Below, piece by piece: positions 57,298-64,000 of a DNA stretch of 64,000 nt. Location of the stretch: the NCBI GenBank assembly GCA_024281825.1, contig JAMWZY010000005.1, forward strand, positions 146,723 to 210,722. Direction: 5' to 3'. The notes beneath the pieces are model-generated. The model had not been told where the DNA came from. It ran no database searches and saw only the letters and a program-made list of their open reading frames with translations. Numbering within the stretch: position 1 is the stretch's first letter; every line of letters starts with the position of its first letter. Source of the stretch: Nitrosomonas sp. (GTDB taxonomy: Bacteria > Pseudomonadota > Gammaproteobacteria > Burkholderiales > Nitrosomonadaceae). Both the position numbers and the translations under genes were made by a program.

Positions 57298-58576
57298 CCG
57301 TTCCATCGCGTTAATTGACGTCAACAACTTCTATGTCAGTTGTGAACGGGTATTCAATCCCAAACTGGAAGACAGGCCGGTTGTCGTATTATCCAATAAT
57401 GACGGCTGTGCAGTCGCGAGAAGTAACGAAGTGAAAGCGCTGGGCGTCAAAATGGGGCAACCGTGGTTTCAGCTGCAAGACTTGGCCAGAAAGCACGGAA
57501 TCATTGCTTATTCATCCAACTATGCGCTTTATGCCGACATGAGCAATCGCGTCATGAGCATTTTAGGTATGTTCAGCCCAGAGCAGGAAATCTACTCGAT
57601 TGATGAATGCTTTCTTGATTTCACCGGATTCAAAAGACACAGTCATACCGGTTATGGGCAGAAAATCCGAAAACGCATCAAAAAGTGGACGGGATTACCG
57701 GTGTGTGTTGGCATAGGCCCGACCAAGACACTAGCTAAACTCGCTAACCATATGGCCAAGAAGAATCCGGAATTCGAGGGTGTGTGTGATATCAATAGCC
57801 TATCACTCGAACAGCAAGCGGAGTGGTTCAGAAAAATAGAAGTAGGGGAGATCTGGGGTATCGGCAGGCGGCTAGCACCCAAGCTGCACGAAATCGGCAT
57901 CAGAACCGTGCTGGATCTCCAAACAGCATCGCCATCGCAACTGCGCGCCCGTTTCTCGGTTGTGATGGAAAAGATCATTCGTGAAATTAATGGCACGGCC
58001 TGTATCGAACTGGAAGAAATCAATCCACCCAAAAAACAGATCGTCAGTTCCCGATCCTTTGGTATCCCGGTATCCGATCTAGCCAGTCTGGAAGAATCGG
58101 TTTCTCTCTATATCAGTCGCGCCGCTGAAAAACTGCGACGACAACAATCGTATGCCGGATCGGTGCACGTTAGCATCCGCACCAGTCCGTTCAATCAAAA
58201 AGAACCGTATTATGCCAACGGCATGACGATTGCACTGCCAAGACAAACGGACGATACGAGATTGCTGACCAAGGTCGCATTGTGGGGATTACGCAGAATT
58301 TACCGCCGCGGCTACCAATATCAGAAAGCAGGCGTGATGCTGTCTGAACTGGTACCTAGGCAATACCGGCAACTGGATCTCTTCGGTTCGGTATCAGCAG
58401 CAGATAATCAATCCAGCAAGTTGATGAGTGTCATGGATCAAATCAATGCTCGTATGGGTCGAGGCACTTTAAAACTTGCATCCGAGGGATTCAAGCAACC
58501 TTGGAAGATGAAACAGGGAAATAAAAGTCCAAACTACACCACAAATTGGGATGAATTGATTTGTGTTACGAAATGA
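57284..58576 (+). CDS. umuC: Y-family DNA polymerase V catalytic subunit UmuC
   Basis: The 430-residue polymerase starts with the palm signature [18 protein letters not shown] (about 9-26). The catalytic Asp-Glu lies in [13 protein letters not shown] near 105-117, and [20 protein letters not shown] near 139-158. The C-terminal part has the UmuC-specific little finger and tail (QLDLFGSV, a candidate beta-clamp motif). UmuC with cleaved UmuD makes polymerase V for translesion synthesis. It overlaps the exonuclease-GIY-YIG gene by 14 bp. Confidence 0.95.
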   Translation: MDQHNRSIALIDVNNFYVSCERVFNPKLEDRPVVVLSNNDGCAVARSNEVKALGVKMGQPWFQLQDLARKHGIIAYSSNYALYADMSNRVMSILGMFSPEQEIYSIDECFLDFTGFKRHSHTGYGQKIRKRIKKWTGLPVCVGIGPTKTLAKLANHMAKKNPEFEGVCDINSLSLEQQAEWFRKIEVGEIWGIGRRLAPKLHEIGIRTVLDLQTASPSQLRARFSVVMEKIIREINGTACIELEEINPPKKQIVSSRSFGIPVSDLASLEESVSLYISRAAEKLRRQQSYAGSVHVSIRTSPFNQKEPYYANGMTIALPRQTDDTRLLTKVALWGLRRIYRRGYQYQKAGVMLSELVPRQYRQLDLFGSVSAADNQSSKLMSVMDQINARMGRGTLKLASEGFKQPWKMKQGNKSPNYTTNWDELICVTK

Positions 58577-58704
58577 TCGACAGATTGGCTCACAATTTAC
58601 CATTCAATACTTTGCTTCATTCAATGCGCTGAAAATCTCTTCGTAGTGCACGCCTGGATGCTTGATCAACCAAACTAAATAGTTTATCAATCTCATACTT
58701 CTTA

Positions 58705-59052
58705 CTAGATGGCTGATGTCTTGATCTCCAGCTGGCGCAGGAGATAGGGATAGACCTTGTGGGCGGGGTGTCGCTGGCTGGTGTGGGGTTTGCGGTACAG
58801 CGCTTCGATGCCCATGCGGGCCATCATGGTGCGCACCCGCTTGCGCCCGATCTTGTGGCCTTATCCCCGCAAGAGATCGCGCAACATGCGGGCTCCGGCA
58901 AACGGAGCGGCCAGATGGAGCTTGTCGATCCGGCGCATCAGCGCAAGATCCGCTGACGATACCGACGTTGGTTGGTAGTACGCGGTCGAACGCGATAGCG
59001 CTAGGAGTTGGCATTGTCGCACCATCGGCAGTGAGTGGGTTCGGTCGATCAT
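58705..59052 (-). pseudogene. IS3-family orfB fragment, frameshifted and truncated
   Basis: The first part reads MIDRTHSLPMVRQCQLLALS and FAGARMLRDLLRG, ending at a stop near 58861. In another frame it continues GHKIGRKRVRTMMARMGIEA, LYRKPHTSQRHPAHKVYPYL and LRQLEIKTSAI, then a stop. The DDE catalytic region is absent, so no active transposase can be made. Confidence 0.85.
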
Positions 59053-59432
59053 CGCTTTGCGCTCAGCAAGCCCGCTTTGATGAGCGCCCCTTCTAAAAAA
59101 TCATTCTCCAGCGCCAGTTGTCCGATCTTGGCGTGGAGGACCTTGAGATCGGGCGCATCCGACGTGGCTTTCGTCCCGCCAAACACATCGATGGCTCGTG
59201 TCAGCAACTGCTGCTTCCATTCCGTGATTTGGGTGGGATGCACGCTAAATTGTGTCGCCAGCTCCGCCAGCGTCTTGTCGGCTTTGACTGCGGCGAATGC
59301 CACCTGTGTCTTGAACGCCGCCCCATGATTGCGTCTCGTTCGCTTCATCGCCTCGCTCCTTGGTTCGCCCCTTGGGGCGTCGGTTAAGCAAGGCTACCAC
59401 TTACCACACTGTCCGAATTTCTGGGACCCCCT
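58708..59432 (-). mobile_element. IS3-family element, 3' part deleted
   Basis: The right end is placed near 59432 where GTCCGAATTTCTGGGACCCC reads like an IS3-type terminal repeat. orfA is complete and orfB stops at 58705 with its catalytic domain missing. The left end is gone. The sequence 58577-58704 between umuC and the remnant shows no recognised gene. The remnant lies between umuC and the RTX lipase locus. Confidence 0.75.
59049..59348 (-). CDS. IS3-family transposase OrfA
   Basis: The 99-residue protein has the IS3 OrfA helix-turn-helix: MKRTRRNHGAAFKTQVAFAA, ELATQFSVHPTQITEWKQQL, and a C-terminal leucine-zipper stretch (LHAKIGQLALENDFLEGAL). It overlaps the orfB remnant by four bases, as for elements that make OrfAB by frameshifting. 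Because orfB is dead, the protein would be at most a DNA-binding leftover. Confidence 0.88.
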   Translation of the reverse strand: MKRTRRNHGAAFKTQVAFAAVKADKTLAELATQFSVHPTQITEWKQQLLTRAIDVFGGTKATSDAPDLKVLHAKIGQLALENDFLEGALIKAGLLSAKR

Positions 59433-59528
59433 CTCAAGGCACGAATAAAGCTATGACTAAATGGCGGCGTTTTTTGAGCTAATCAGTAGCTTCTTCCGCT
59501 AATGGTAGTACGGGATGGCTGGACGGCA

Positions 59529-59554
59529 TCCGCCGCAAGAGTTCTTGCGGCGGA
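59529..59554 (-). terminator. GC-rich hairpin downstream of the RTX lipase
   Basis: TCCGCCGCAAG (59529-59539) pairs with CTTGCGGCGGA (59544-59554) around AGTT. It lies 10 bp after the end of the leftward lipase gene. There is no T-run on the lipase strand, but the stem is strong. Confidence 0.55.
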
Positions 59555-59564
59555 GCACTAAAAA

Positions 59565-62285
59565 CTAAAACAGAAAATCACTAGCGGTCATGGTGTGGAG
59601 ACCGACTAGTTCGATTTGAATGTTGGGAACACCGTTGCCGTCAGTATCAAGACCGATGATGGTGTTGCCGGCGACTTGTGCATAGTTCACTTGATTGGCC
59701 GCAGTGAATGCAGATTTCCCTATGAAGGTGAAGGTTCCGGCAAAATCAGCGAGGTCAATTTTATCTGTGCCATTCACAAAATCTGTTATTAAGTCACGGG
59801 TAGCGGCGGTAATTCCAGAATCCCACCCGGTACTAGTAGGGCCGCTATATTTAAATACATCCTCACCCGCTCCACCAGTCAGCTTATCGGCACCGTGCCT
59901 GCCATATAAAGTGTTATTTTCTGAATTGCCGACAATGGTATCTGCCCAATTGGTGGCCATAACACCCTCAATGCCGGAAAGTATATCGCCATAGGCGTAG
60001 CTGTAAGTTCCGCCCTCTTGCCAGGTGGTGAGTGCTAAATTAACCTCTACACCAGACATAGAAGAGGAGTAATCAACGATATCAAATCCAGCGTCCCCAA
60101 ATATTTTCTGAGCACCGCGGCCACTATAGATGCGGTCATTGCCACTGCCGCCATGCACTATATCTAAACCTCCATTTGTCACTATGACATCATCACCCAG
60201 CCCGCCATTCAATGAGTCCGTATTGCTACTGCCACTGATATAATCGTTGCCAGCACCACCATCGATCGTGCTTGAATAGTAATAGACATAGATTTTGTCA
60301 TTGCCACCCAGTCCGGAAATAATATTCGGCCCACCAGCTATATTGAGAAAATCATCCTTTTCCGTGCCGGTATAAGTTTTAGCTACACCGCTGGAGTGAA
60401 GAATTCCGGGAACGGTGATGCCGATATTGGTGGTGTCAAACCAAACACCGTTGGAGGTCGTGAAAAATTCTTTGACCCCCATACTTGTTTTGCCATCAGG
60501 CGAAGTAATTTCTAAGTAATAACCGCTTTGCCACAGCTTGAAACCGAGGAGGGAATATTCGCCGTTCCCCTTGTAGGTTGCCGTACCTTGCAATGTCGTG
60601 CCGTTAAAGACGATGCGGTCGCCCTGCTGGCGGTCATATATCGTATCCCAGTCATCACCATTGTTGATGATGAACCTGTCAATATCCGTACCACCTCTGA
60701 GAGCGTCATTGCCTTTGCCGCCCAACAATATGTCTTTGCCAGCATTACCAGTCAGGCTGTCATTGCTATCGTAGCCCAGCATCAAATCCTTTCCGCTTGA
60801 GCCAGTAATACCATCAGCACCAAGGCTGCCCACAAATAAATTAGCTTTGCCGGTTGATGGTGTCTCGGTAAAGGAAACAGTGCTGCCACGGCTGGCAGTT
60901 GCCAGAATCACATCCTCAAATATACTTTTAGAGCTGCTTCCCCATAGTTCCTGCATGACAGAATTAACCGTGATTCCAGAAGAGTGTCTGCCAGCAAATA
61001 TGTTATTGAACAGTTCAGTACGCCCAGAAATATCAGAGATTGTTCCCCATAATTTATTGCCAAAGTCGATATCCAGAGCGTTGCCAGAAAGTTTCAGTAC
61101 GCCGTCAACAGCTGTTGGCGAAGCACTTTGCAAAACCTTATCAATCGCCAGCTTGCCCGCGAACTGCACAAAAATATTTGATACGGAAGCGGCTAAGTCA
61201 TTTATAAGGGATGGAGCTGGATTTGCCTTTAAAACCTTTCCCCACTCATTGGCATCATTGAACAGCGCACGGATGCCAGTATCGCCGAATACTCTTGTTC
61301 CCTCATCAATGGCTGAGTAGGCAATAGCTGTCTGCATGATGCCCGCATAGTCTTTGTCGGTAAGCATTGTTCCAGTAACTTTGCCTGCGCCGGCTTTTAA
61401 GCCAACATTGTTGTCATAGAGGGATGGAATGAAATATTTAGCTGCATCTCTCCAATCTTGCGTAGGTAAAGGATTGGCGAACATTCTTATAACCAAAGTA
61501 GCCATGCTGTGCAGCTTATAGGCATCGATGGCTAGCGGAAGGTCAACATTATTACCCAAATCATAACCAACCTGCAGCGTGGTTTGAGCATCACGGTTAT
61601 GAAGCACAGACTCCATAAACTCACCTTTAAGATAAACAGTATTCAAACCGGTTCTCTTTATTGCCCAAGGTATAGCTGTTCCGTAAATATCGGCTTTCAG
61701 AGCATTGGCATCAGCCAAGGCAGAGCTATAGCCAAATCCCAATATAGATTGATTGGCAGCATATAGTGTCGGGTTGGACGCGGCAAATGCTGCTGTGGAG
61801 GAGGCATTTTCAAAAGCCATGTTGTCAAATAATGTACCGGACTTGCCATACAGTGAACCTACATACCCTGCCAGCCCGCCACCTAGTGAATGACCTGTCA
61901 GAGAAATATTTGCTTTTCCGGGGTCAATACCATCGCCAGCTACTGCTTTGTAGAATGCAATCGCAAGCTTGGCTTGTGGATTATTTGGGTCACCACCACC
62001 AGTTGCATACCCACGCAATAAATCACTGCCCGTATCTCCCCACGGATTAACAAAATTAGCATCAGTTCCACGGTATGAAATTATGGTTGAACCATTATAT
62101 TTGTAGGCGATGGCATAGAAGCCTTGGGCTTTTGCTTCTGCAACATCTTCTATTGTGTAAGAAATGGTGGCATTTCCGATTTTAGTCTCGATGGCATCAG
62201 AAAGTTCAACAATACCTCTATCATAGCCGCGATTATAAGAATCCATCGCCAATATGGCTTTAAATAACTCGACATTAATTGCCAT
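59565..62285 (-). CDS. RTX lipase (class 3 lipase with calcium-binding repeats)
   Basis: The 906-residue protein has an alpha/beta-hydrolase lipase domain in the first 300 residues. Its nucleophile motif is SLTGHSLGGGLAG (Ser133), with ISYRGTD as oxyanion strand near 69-75. From about 490 to 830 there are several GGxGxDxLx-type repeats (GKGNDALRGGTD, GGAGNDYISG, GSGNDRIYSG, GGAGEDVFKYSG). The C-terminal 75 residues have the DLITDFVNGTDKIDLADF block of type I secretion tails. No signal peptide is present. No exporter is nearby. A broken gene lies directly upstream. Confidence 0.92.
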   Translation of the reverse strand: MAINVELFKAILAMDSYNRGYDRGIVELSDAIETKIGNATISYTIEDVAEAKAQGFYAIAYKYNGSTIISYRGTDANFVNPWGDTGSDLLRGYATGGGDPNNPQAKLAIAFYKAVAGDGIDPGKANISLTGHSLGGGLAGYVGSLYGKSGTLFDNMAFENASSTAAFAASNPTLYAANQSILGFGYSSALADANALKADIYGTAIPWAIKRTGLNTVYLKGEFMESVLHNRDAQTTLQVGYDLGNNVDLPLAIDAYKLHSMATLVIRMFANPLPTQDWRDAAKYFIPSLYDNNVGLKAGAGKVTGTMLTDKDYAGIMQTAIAYSAIDEGTRVFGDTGIRALFNDANEWGKVLKANPAPSLINDLAASVSNIFVQFAGKLAIDKVLQSASPTAVDGVLKLSGNALDIDFGNKLWGTISDISGRTELFNNIFAGRHSSGITVNSVMQELWGSSSKSIFEDVILATASRGSTVSFTETPSTGKANLFVGSLGADGITGSSGKDLMLGYDSNDSLTGNAGKDILLGGKGNDALRGGTDIDRFIINNGDDWDTIYDRQQGDRIVFNGTTLQGTATYKGNGEYSLLGFKLWQSGYYLEITSPDGKTSMGVKEFFTTSNGVWFDTTNIGITVPGILHSSGVAKTYTGTEKDDFLNIAGGPNIISGLGGNDKIYVYYYSSTIDGGAGNDYISGSSNTDSLNGGLGDDVIVTNGGLDIVHGGSGNDRIYSGRGAQKIFGDAGFDIVDYSSSMSGVEVNLALTTWQEGGTYSYAYGDILSGIEGVMATNWADTIVGNSENNTLYGRHGADKLTGGAGEDVFKYSGPTSTGWDSGITAATRDLITDFVNGTDKIDLADFAGTFTFIGKSAFTAANQVNYAQVAGNTIIGLDTDGNGVPNIQIELVGLHTMTASDFLF

Positions 62286-62288
62286 AAT

Positions 62289-62990
62289 TTATTTCCTTTC
62301 AAAATCACCGCCATTTAATTCGCTAGACAATTTATTGCCAAAGCTTGCAAACTGTCCATCCCCAAAAATCCACCCTTTAGTTTTTTCCAACCACCCCAAC
62401 CACTTGTCCACCCCAGTCGTAACCTCTTCATCCGTCATTTGCAGAGTAGCGGAAACTAGCTTGATACCTTTTCCGAAGCTGGCTTCCAAATTGTTGGGAT
62501 CAACTTCCTCAACTGTCTTGGGGGTCGTTAATATCACGGAAGCGAACGAGCAGCGGTAGCTTGTCAAAGGCTAGCTCCTTTTTGGCTTTAAGGGTTCGGT
62601 AATAGCGTATGCCGCCAAAAGTTGTACCTCCATCGTGCGGGAATTCATTGAATATAATTCTGTAACCATAGTCAACGCTATGTCTGCTTCTTAGCAACGC
62701 GAATATACTCCTTTCTGACCTAAATCAACAACAACCACTTCGCCTTTAACGCCAGCGTGACCCTATGTGAGGGAGGGTAAGAACTGGAGAATAATCGGGT
62801 CTCTTTGTGTAGAAACCTTGCGTACCGCACTACCAACCGCCTGACCTTCGGGAGTTTCCACCACCAGAGTTAATTTGTATTTCCATGAACCATGGTTAAA
62901 AAACGCCTCATAGCCAAAATATACGGCGATGATAATTATAATGGTTGGAAAACTTCTCATTATTAATTCTATGTTAAATTTTAATTGCAC
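62289..62990 (-). pseudogene. Multiply frameshifted gene upstream of the lipase, possibly its partner
   Basis: Three frames read in order give one protein. The N-terminal part (62990 to about 62770) has a membrane helix (FPTIIIIIAVYFGYEAFF) and LTLVVETPEGQAVGSAVRKV. A second frame reads VKGEVVVVDLGQKGVYSR near 62700. A third gives DYGYRIIFNEFPHDGGTTFG and KLPLLVRFRDINDP. The first-type frame then resumes as KTVEEVDPNNLEASFGKGIK to a stop at 62289. An intact relative would have about 230 residues. The function is unknown to me; the tight spacing (3 bp) to the lipase suggests a cognate partner. Confidence 0.72.
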
Positions 62991-63146
62991 AACCTTAACT
63001 TTTAGTGCTTACATGCGGATTCAATCAATCTTGAATTAATCAATCCACACACCTATTTCTTTAGTGACATCTCCATCCGTTTAAACGAAGGCACTTAAAA
63101 TGATTTATATTATATATTTAGGGCTTGCCAGATATGTCACTAAGTG

Positions 63147-63166
63147 CTACCTTTTACTTAAGGTAG
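63147..63166. promoter_or_regulatory. Operator-like inverted repeat before the toxin-antitoxin pair
   Basis: CTACCTT (63147-63153) and AAGGTAG (63160-63166) are exact inverted copies six bases apart, eight bases before the toxin start. A run TTTATATTATATAT upstream could hold the -10 box. This suits autoregulation by the antitoxin. Confidence 0.55.
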
Positions 63167-63173
63167 GTACAGA

Positions 63174-63554
63174 ATGATCGTTTACAAGACACGATGGTTT
63201 GATCGTTGGGCAAACAAACAAGGATTAACCTCGCCCAATCTTTGTGCCGCTGTGCGTGAGATGACTGAGGGGCTGTATGACGCCGACCTCGGCAATGGGC
63301 TGCTGAAAAAACGAATTGCGCGACCAGGCCAAGGAAAGAGAGGCGGCTTTCGCACATTGGTCGCCACCAATAAAGGAAACCGTTGGATATTCTTATTTGG
63401 CTTCCCAAAGAACGAGCGTAGCAACATTGACAAAGATGAAGAGGTGGCCCTAAAGCTGTTGGCTGTTCACCTACTGTCACTGACAGCACAGGCGCTCGAT
63501 CAAGCACAACATGCGGGAGAATTAATGGAGGTTAATTGCGATGCGCAAGACTAA
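63174..63554 (+). CDS. RelE/HigB-like type II toxin
   Basis: The 126-residue basic protein starts MIVYKTRWFDRWANKQGLTS. It has the pattern of RelE/HigB-like mRNA interferases: IARPGQGKRGGFRTLVATN and WIFLFGFPKNERSNI (about 46-87). This resembles the HigB/RelE-like toxins with the toxin gene first. It overlaps the downstream antitoxin gene by 14 bp. Confidence 0.82.
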   Translation: MIVYKTRWFDRWANKQGLTSPNLCAAVREMTEGLYDADLGNGLLKKRIARPGQGKRGGFRTLVATNKGNRWIFLFGFPKNERSNIDKDEEVALKLLAVHLLSLTAQALDQAQHAGELMEVNCDAQD

Positions 63555-63855
63555 ATCAACCATTCTTGAGGCTGTACATGACACGGCCAAGAGTTTACAC
63601 AAGGCCGGCGTGTTGGATCAGGTTACGCTGCGCGAATTCGATCGATTGTGTTTGCCGCCTATTGAACCGTTGGGACCAGAGCAGATAAAACAAATTCGCG
63701 AAGCTACACGAGTTAGTCAGGCGGTGTTTGCTGCCATACTAAATACAAGTGTTTCGACAGTACAAAAATGGGAGATCGGACAGAAACGGCCAACAGGTGC
63801 TGCTCTTAAGTTGCTACATCTTGTGCAAAAGCGCGGTCTGGAAGCTGTCATCTGA
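63541..63855 (+). CDS. HigA-like antitoxin (Xre family)
   Basis: The 104-residue protein has a helix-turn-helix in its second half: EQIKQIREATRVSQAVFAAI and LNTSVSTVQKWEIGQKRPTG (about 45-85). The N-terminal half presumably binds the toxin. The toxin-first order and 14-bp overlap are typical of HigBA. It stabilises the element or resists deletion of this region. Confidence 0.85.
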   Translation: MRKTKSTILEAVHDTAKSLHKAGVLDQVTLREFDRLCLPPIEPLGPEQIKQIREATRVSQAVFAAILNTSVSTVQKWEIGQKRPTGAALKLLHLVQKRGLEAVI

Positions 63856-63911
63856 ATGGGTTAATTTCCTTCTCTTGCAGCAATCTATGTACTTACGCAG
63901 CAGGGGCACCT

Positions 63912-64000
63912 ATGTGTGGTGATATTGAATATCAGGGTGAAAAGATATATTTCCCGCAACCGGGTGCGCGGTTGCCGGTGCGTTTGCGAGATGGCAGAGT
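63912..64000 (+). CDS. Second SRAP/YedK-like gene, cut by window edge
   Basis: The visible 29 codons begin MCGDIEYQGEKIYFPQPGAR and continue LPVRLRDGRV. They align with the start of the protein at 54775 (MCGGIEYQDQKIYFPQPDAR) with only a few differences, and the Cys2 nucleophile is kept. The gene starts 56 bp after the HigA-like gene. The rest is outside the window. Confidence 0.65.
   Translation, partial: MCGDIEYQGEKIYFPQPGARLPVRLRDGR

Larger units (their letters stand above)
41357..64000. mobile_element. RP4-type integrative mobilizable or conjugative element, right end outside window
   Basis: Signs are a tyrosine integrase and excisionase-like gene abutting a tRNA 3' end and a complete RP4-like DNA transfer region with oriT. 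Accessory cargo includes toxin-antitoxin, mutagenesis and RTX genes, and parts (notably 55.9-58.6 kb) look richer in G+C than the flanking core. The left attachment site should overlap the tRNA-Ile2 3' end (about 41330-41356). No repeat of that sequence was found up to 64000, so the right end lies beyond. Whether all of 58.6-64 kb belongs to the same element is inferred. Confidence 0.75.

Noticed and set aside
58604-59014. 136-residue minus-strand open frame after umuC
   Set aside because: Its sequence is an out-of-frame reading of the IS3 orfB remnant with a non-conserved tail.

Overview
The window looks like a betaproteobacterial chromosome, most likely from the Nitrosomonadaceae. This is inferred from protein sequence character, moderate to low G+C and gene order; no 16S gene is present. 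Roughly the first 41.3 kb is core chromosome with a few decayed insertion sequences. Everything after the tRNA gene at 41280-41356 looks like one integrated, RP4-type mobile element that runs past the right edge.

Core part. The first gene is a nucleotide-sugar dehydratase cut by the left edge. It is followed by the ribF-ileS-lspA operon (leftward), a serralysin-like protease, a Pro-Arg-His tRNA cluster, dksA, rpsO-pnp, a dynamin-like GTPase, a DUF502 membrane protein, ygfZ and an RlmD-like RNA methyltransferase. Next come an NhaC antiporter, a GT39-type glycosyltransferase, a membrane-anchored methyltransferase and motAB. A small envelope-sensing cluster follows: a His-rich exported protein, a PepSY protein and a PhoPQ-like two-component pair. 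Two broken transposase genes (IS1595 and IS5 families) separate this from yraN-lppC and the divergent rsmI. Then come pyrC, acs, a metallo-beta-lactamase-fold hydrolase and tsaD. tsaD is divergent from the macromolecular synthesis cluster rpsU-yqeY-dnaG-rpoD, which ends with tRNA-Ile2(CAU).

Mobile element (about 41.36 kb to beyond 64 kb). A tyrosine recombinase gene abuts the tRNA 3' end and overlaps an excisionase-like gene. A divergent RP4-like DNA-processing region follows: traK-traL-traM leftward and traJ-traI-traG-traF rightward. Between them is a readable oriT with an RP4-like nic sequence and a 20-bp perfect palindrome. The cargo then includes an ArdC/toprim polyprotein, a RadC-like JAB protein, a HipBA module and a mutagenesis/repair block. 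That block consists of an SRAP-like protein, a UmuD with an N-terminal extension, a fused DEDDh exonuclease plus GIY-YIG nuclease with UvrC-spaced cysteines, and UmuC. After it lie an IS3-family remnant, an RTX lipase with a decayed partner gene, a RelE/HigA-type toxin-antitoxin pair, and the start of a second SRAP-like gene at the right edge. No mating-pair formation genes and no right attachment site are visible, so the element is either mobilizable or has its type IV secretion genes outside the window.

The most interesting unit is the overlapping umuD / exonuclease-GIY-YIG / umuC operon with an SRAP gene just upstream. It looks like a transferable DNA-damage tolerance cassette combining abasic-site shielding, proofreading or resection, incision and translesion synthesis. 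Functions are inferred from motifs read by eye; no database search was run.
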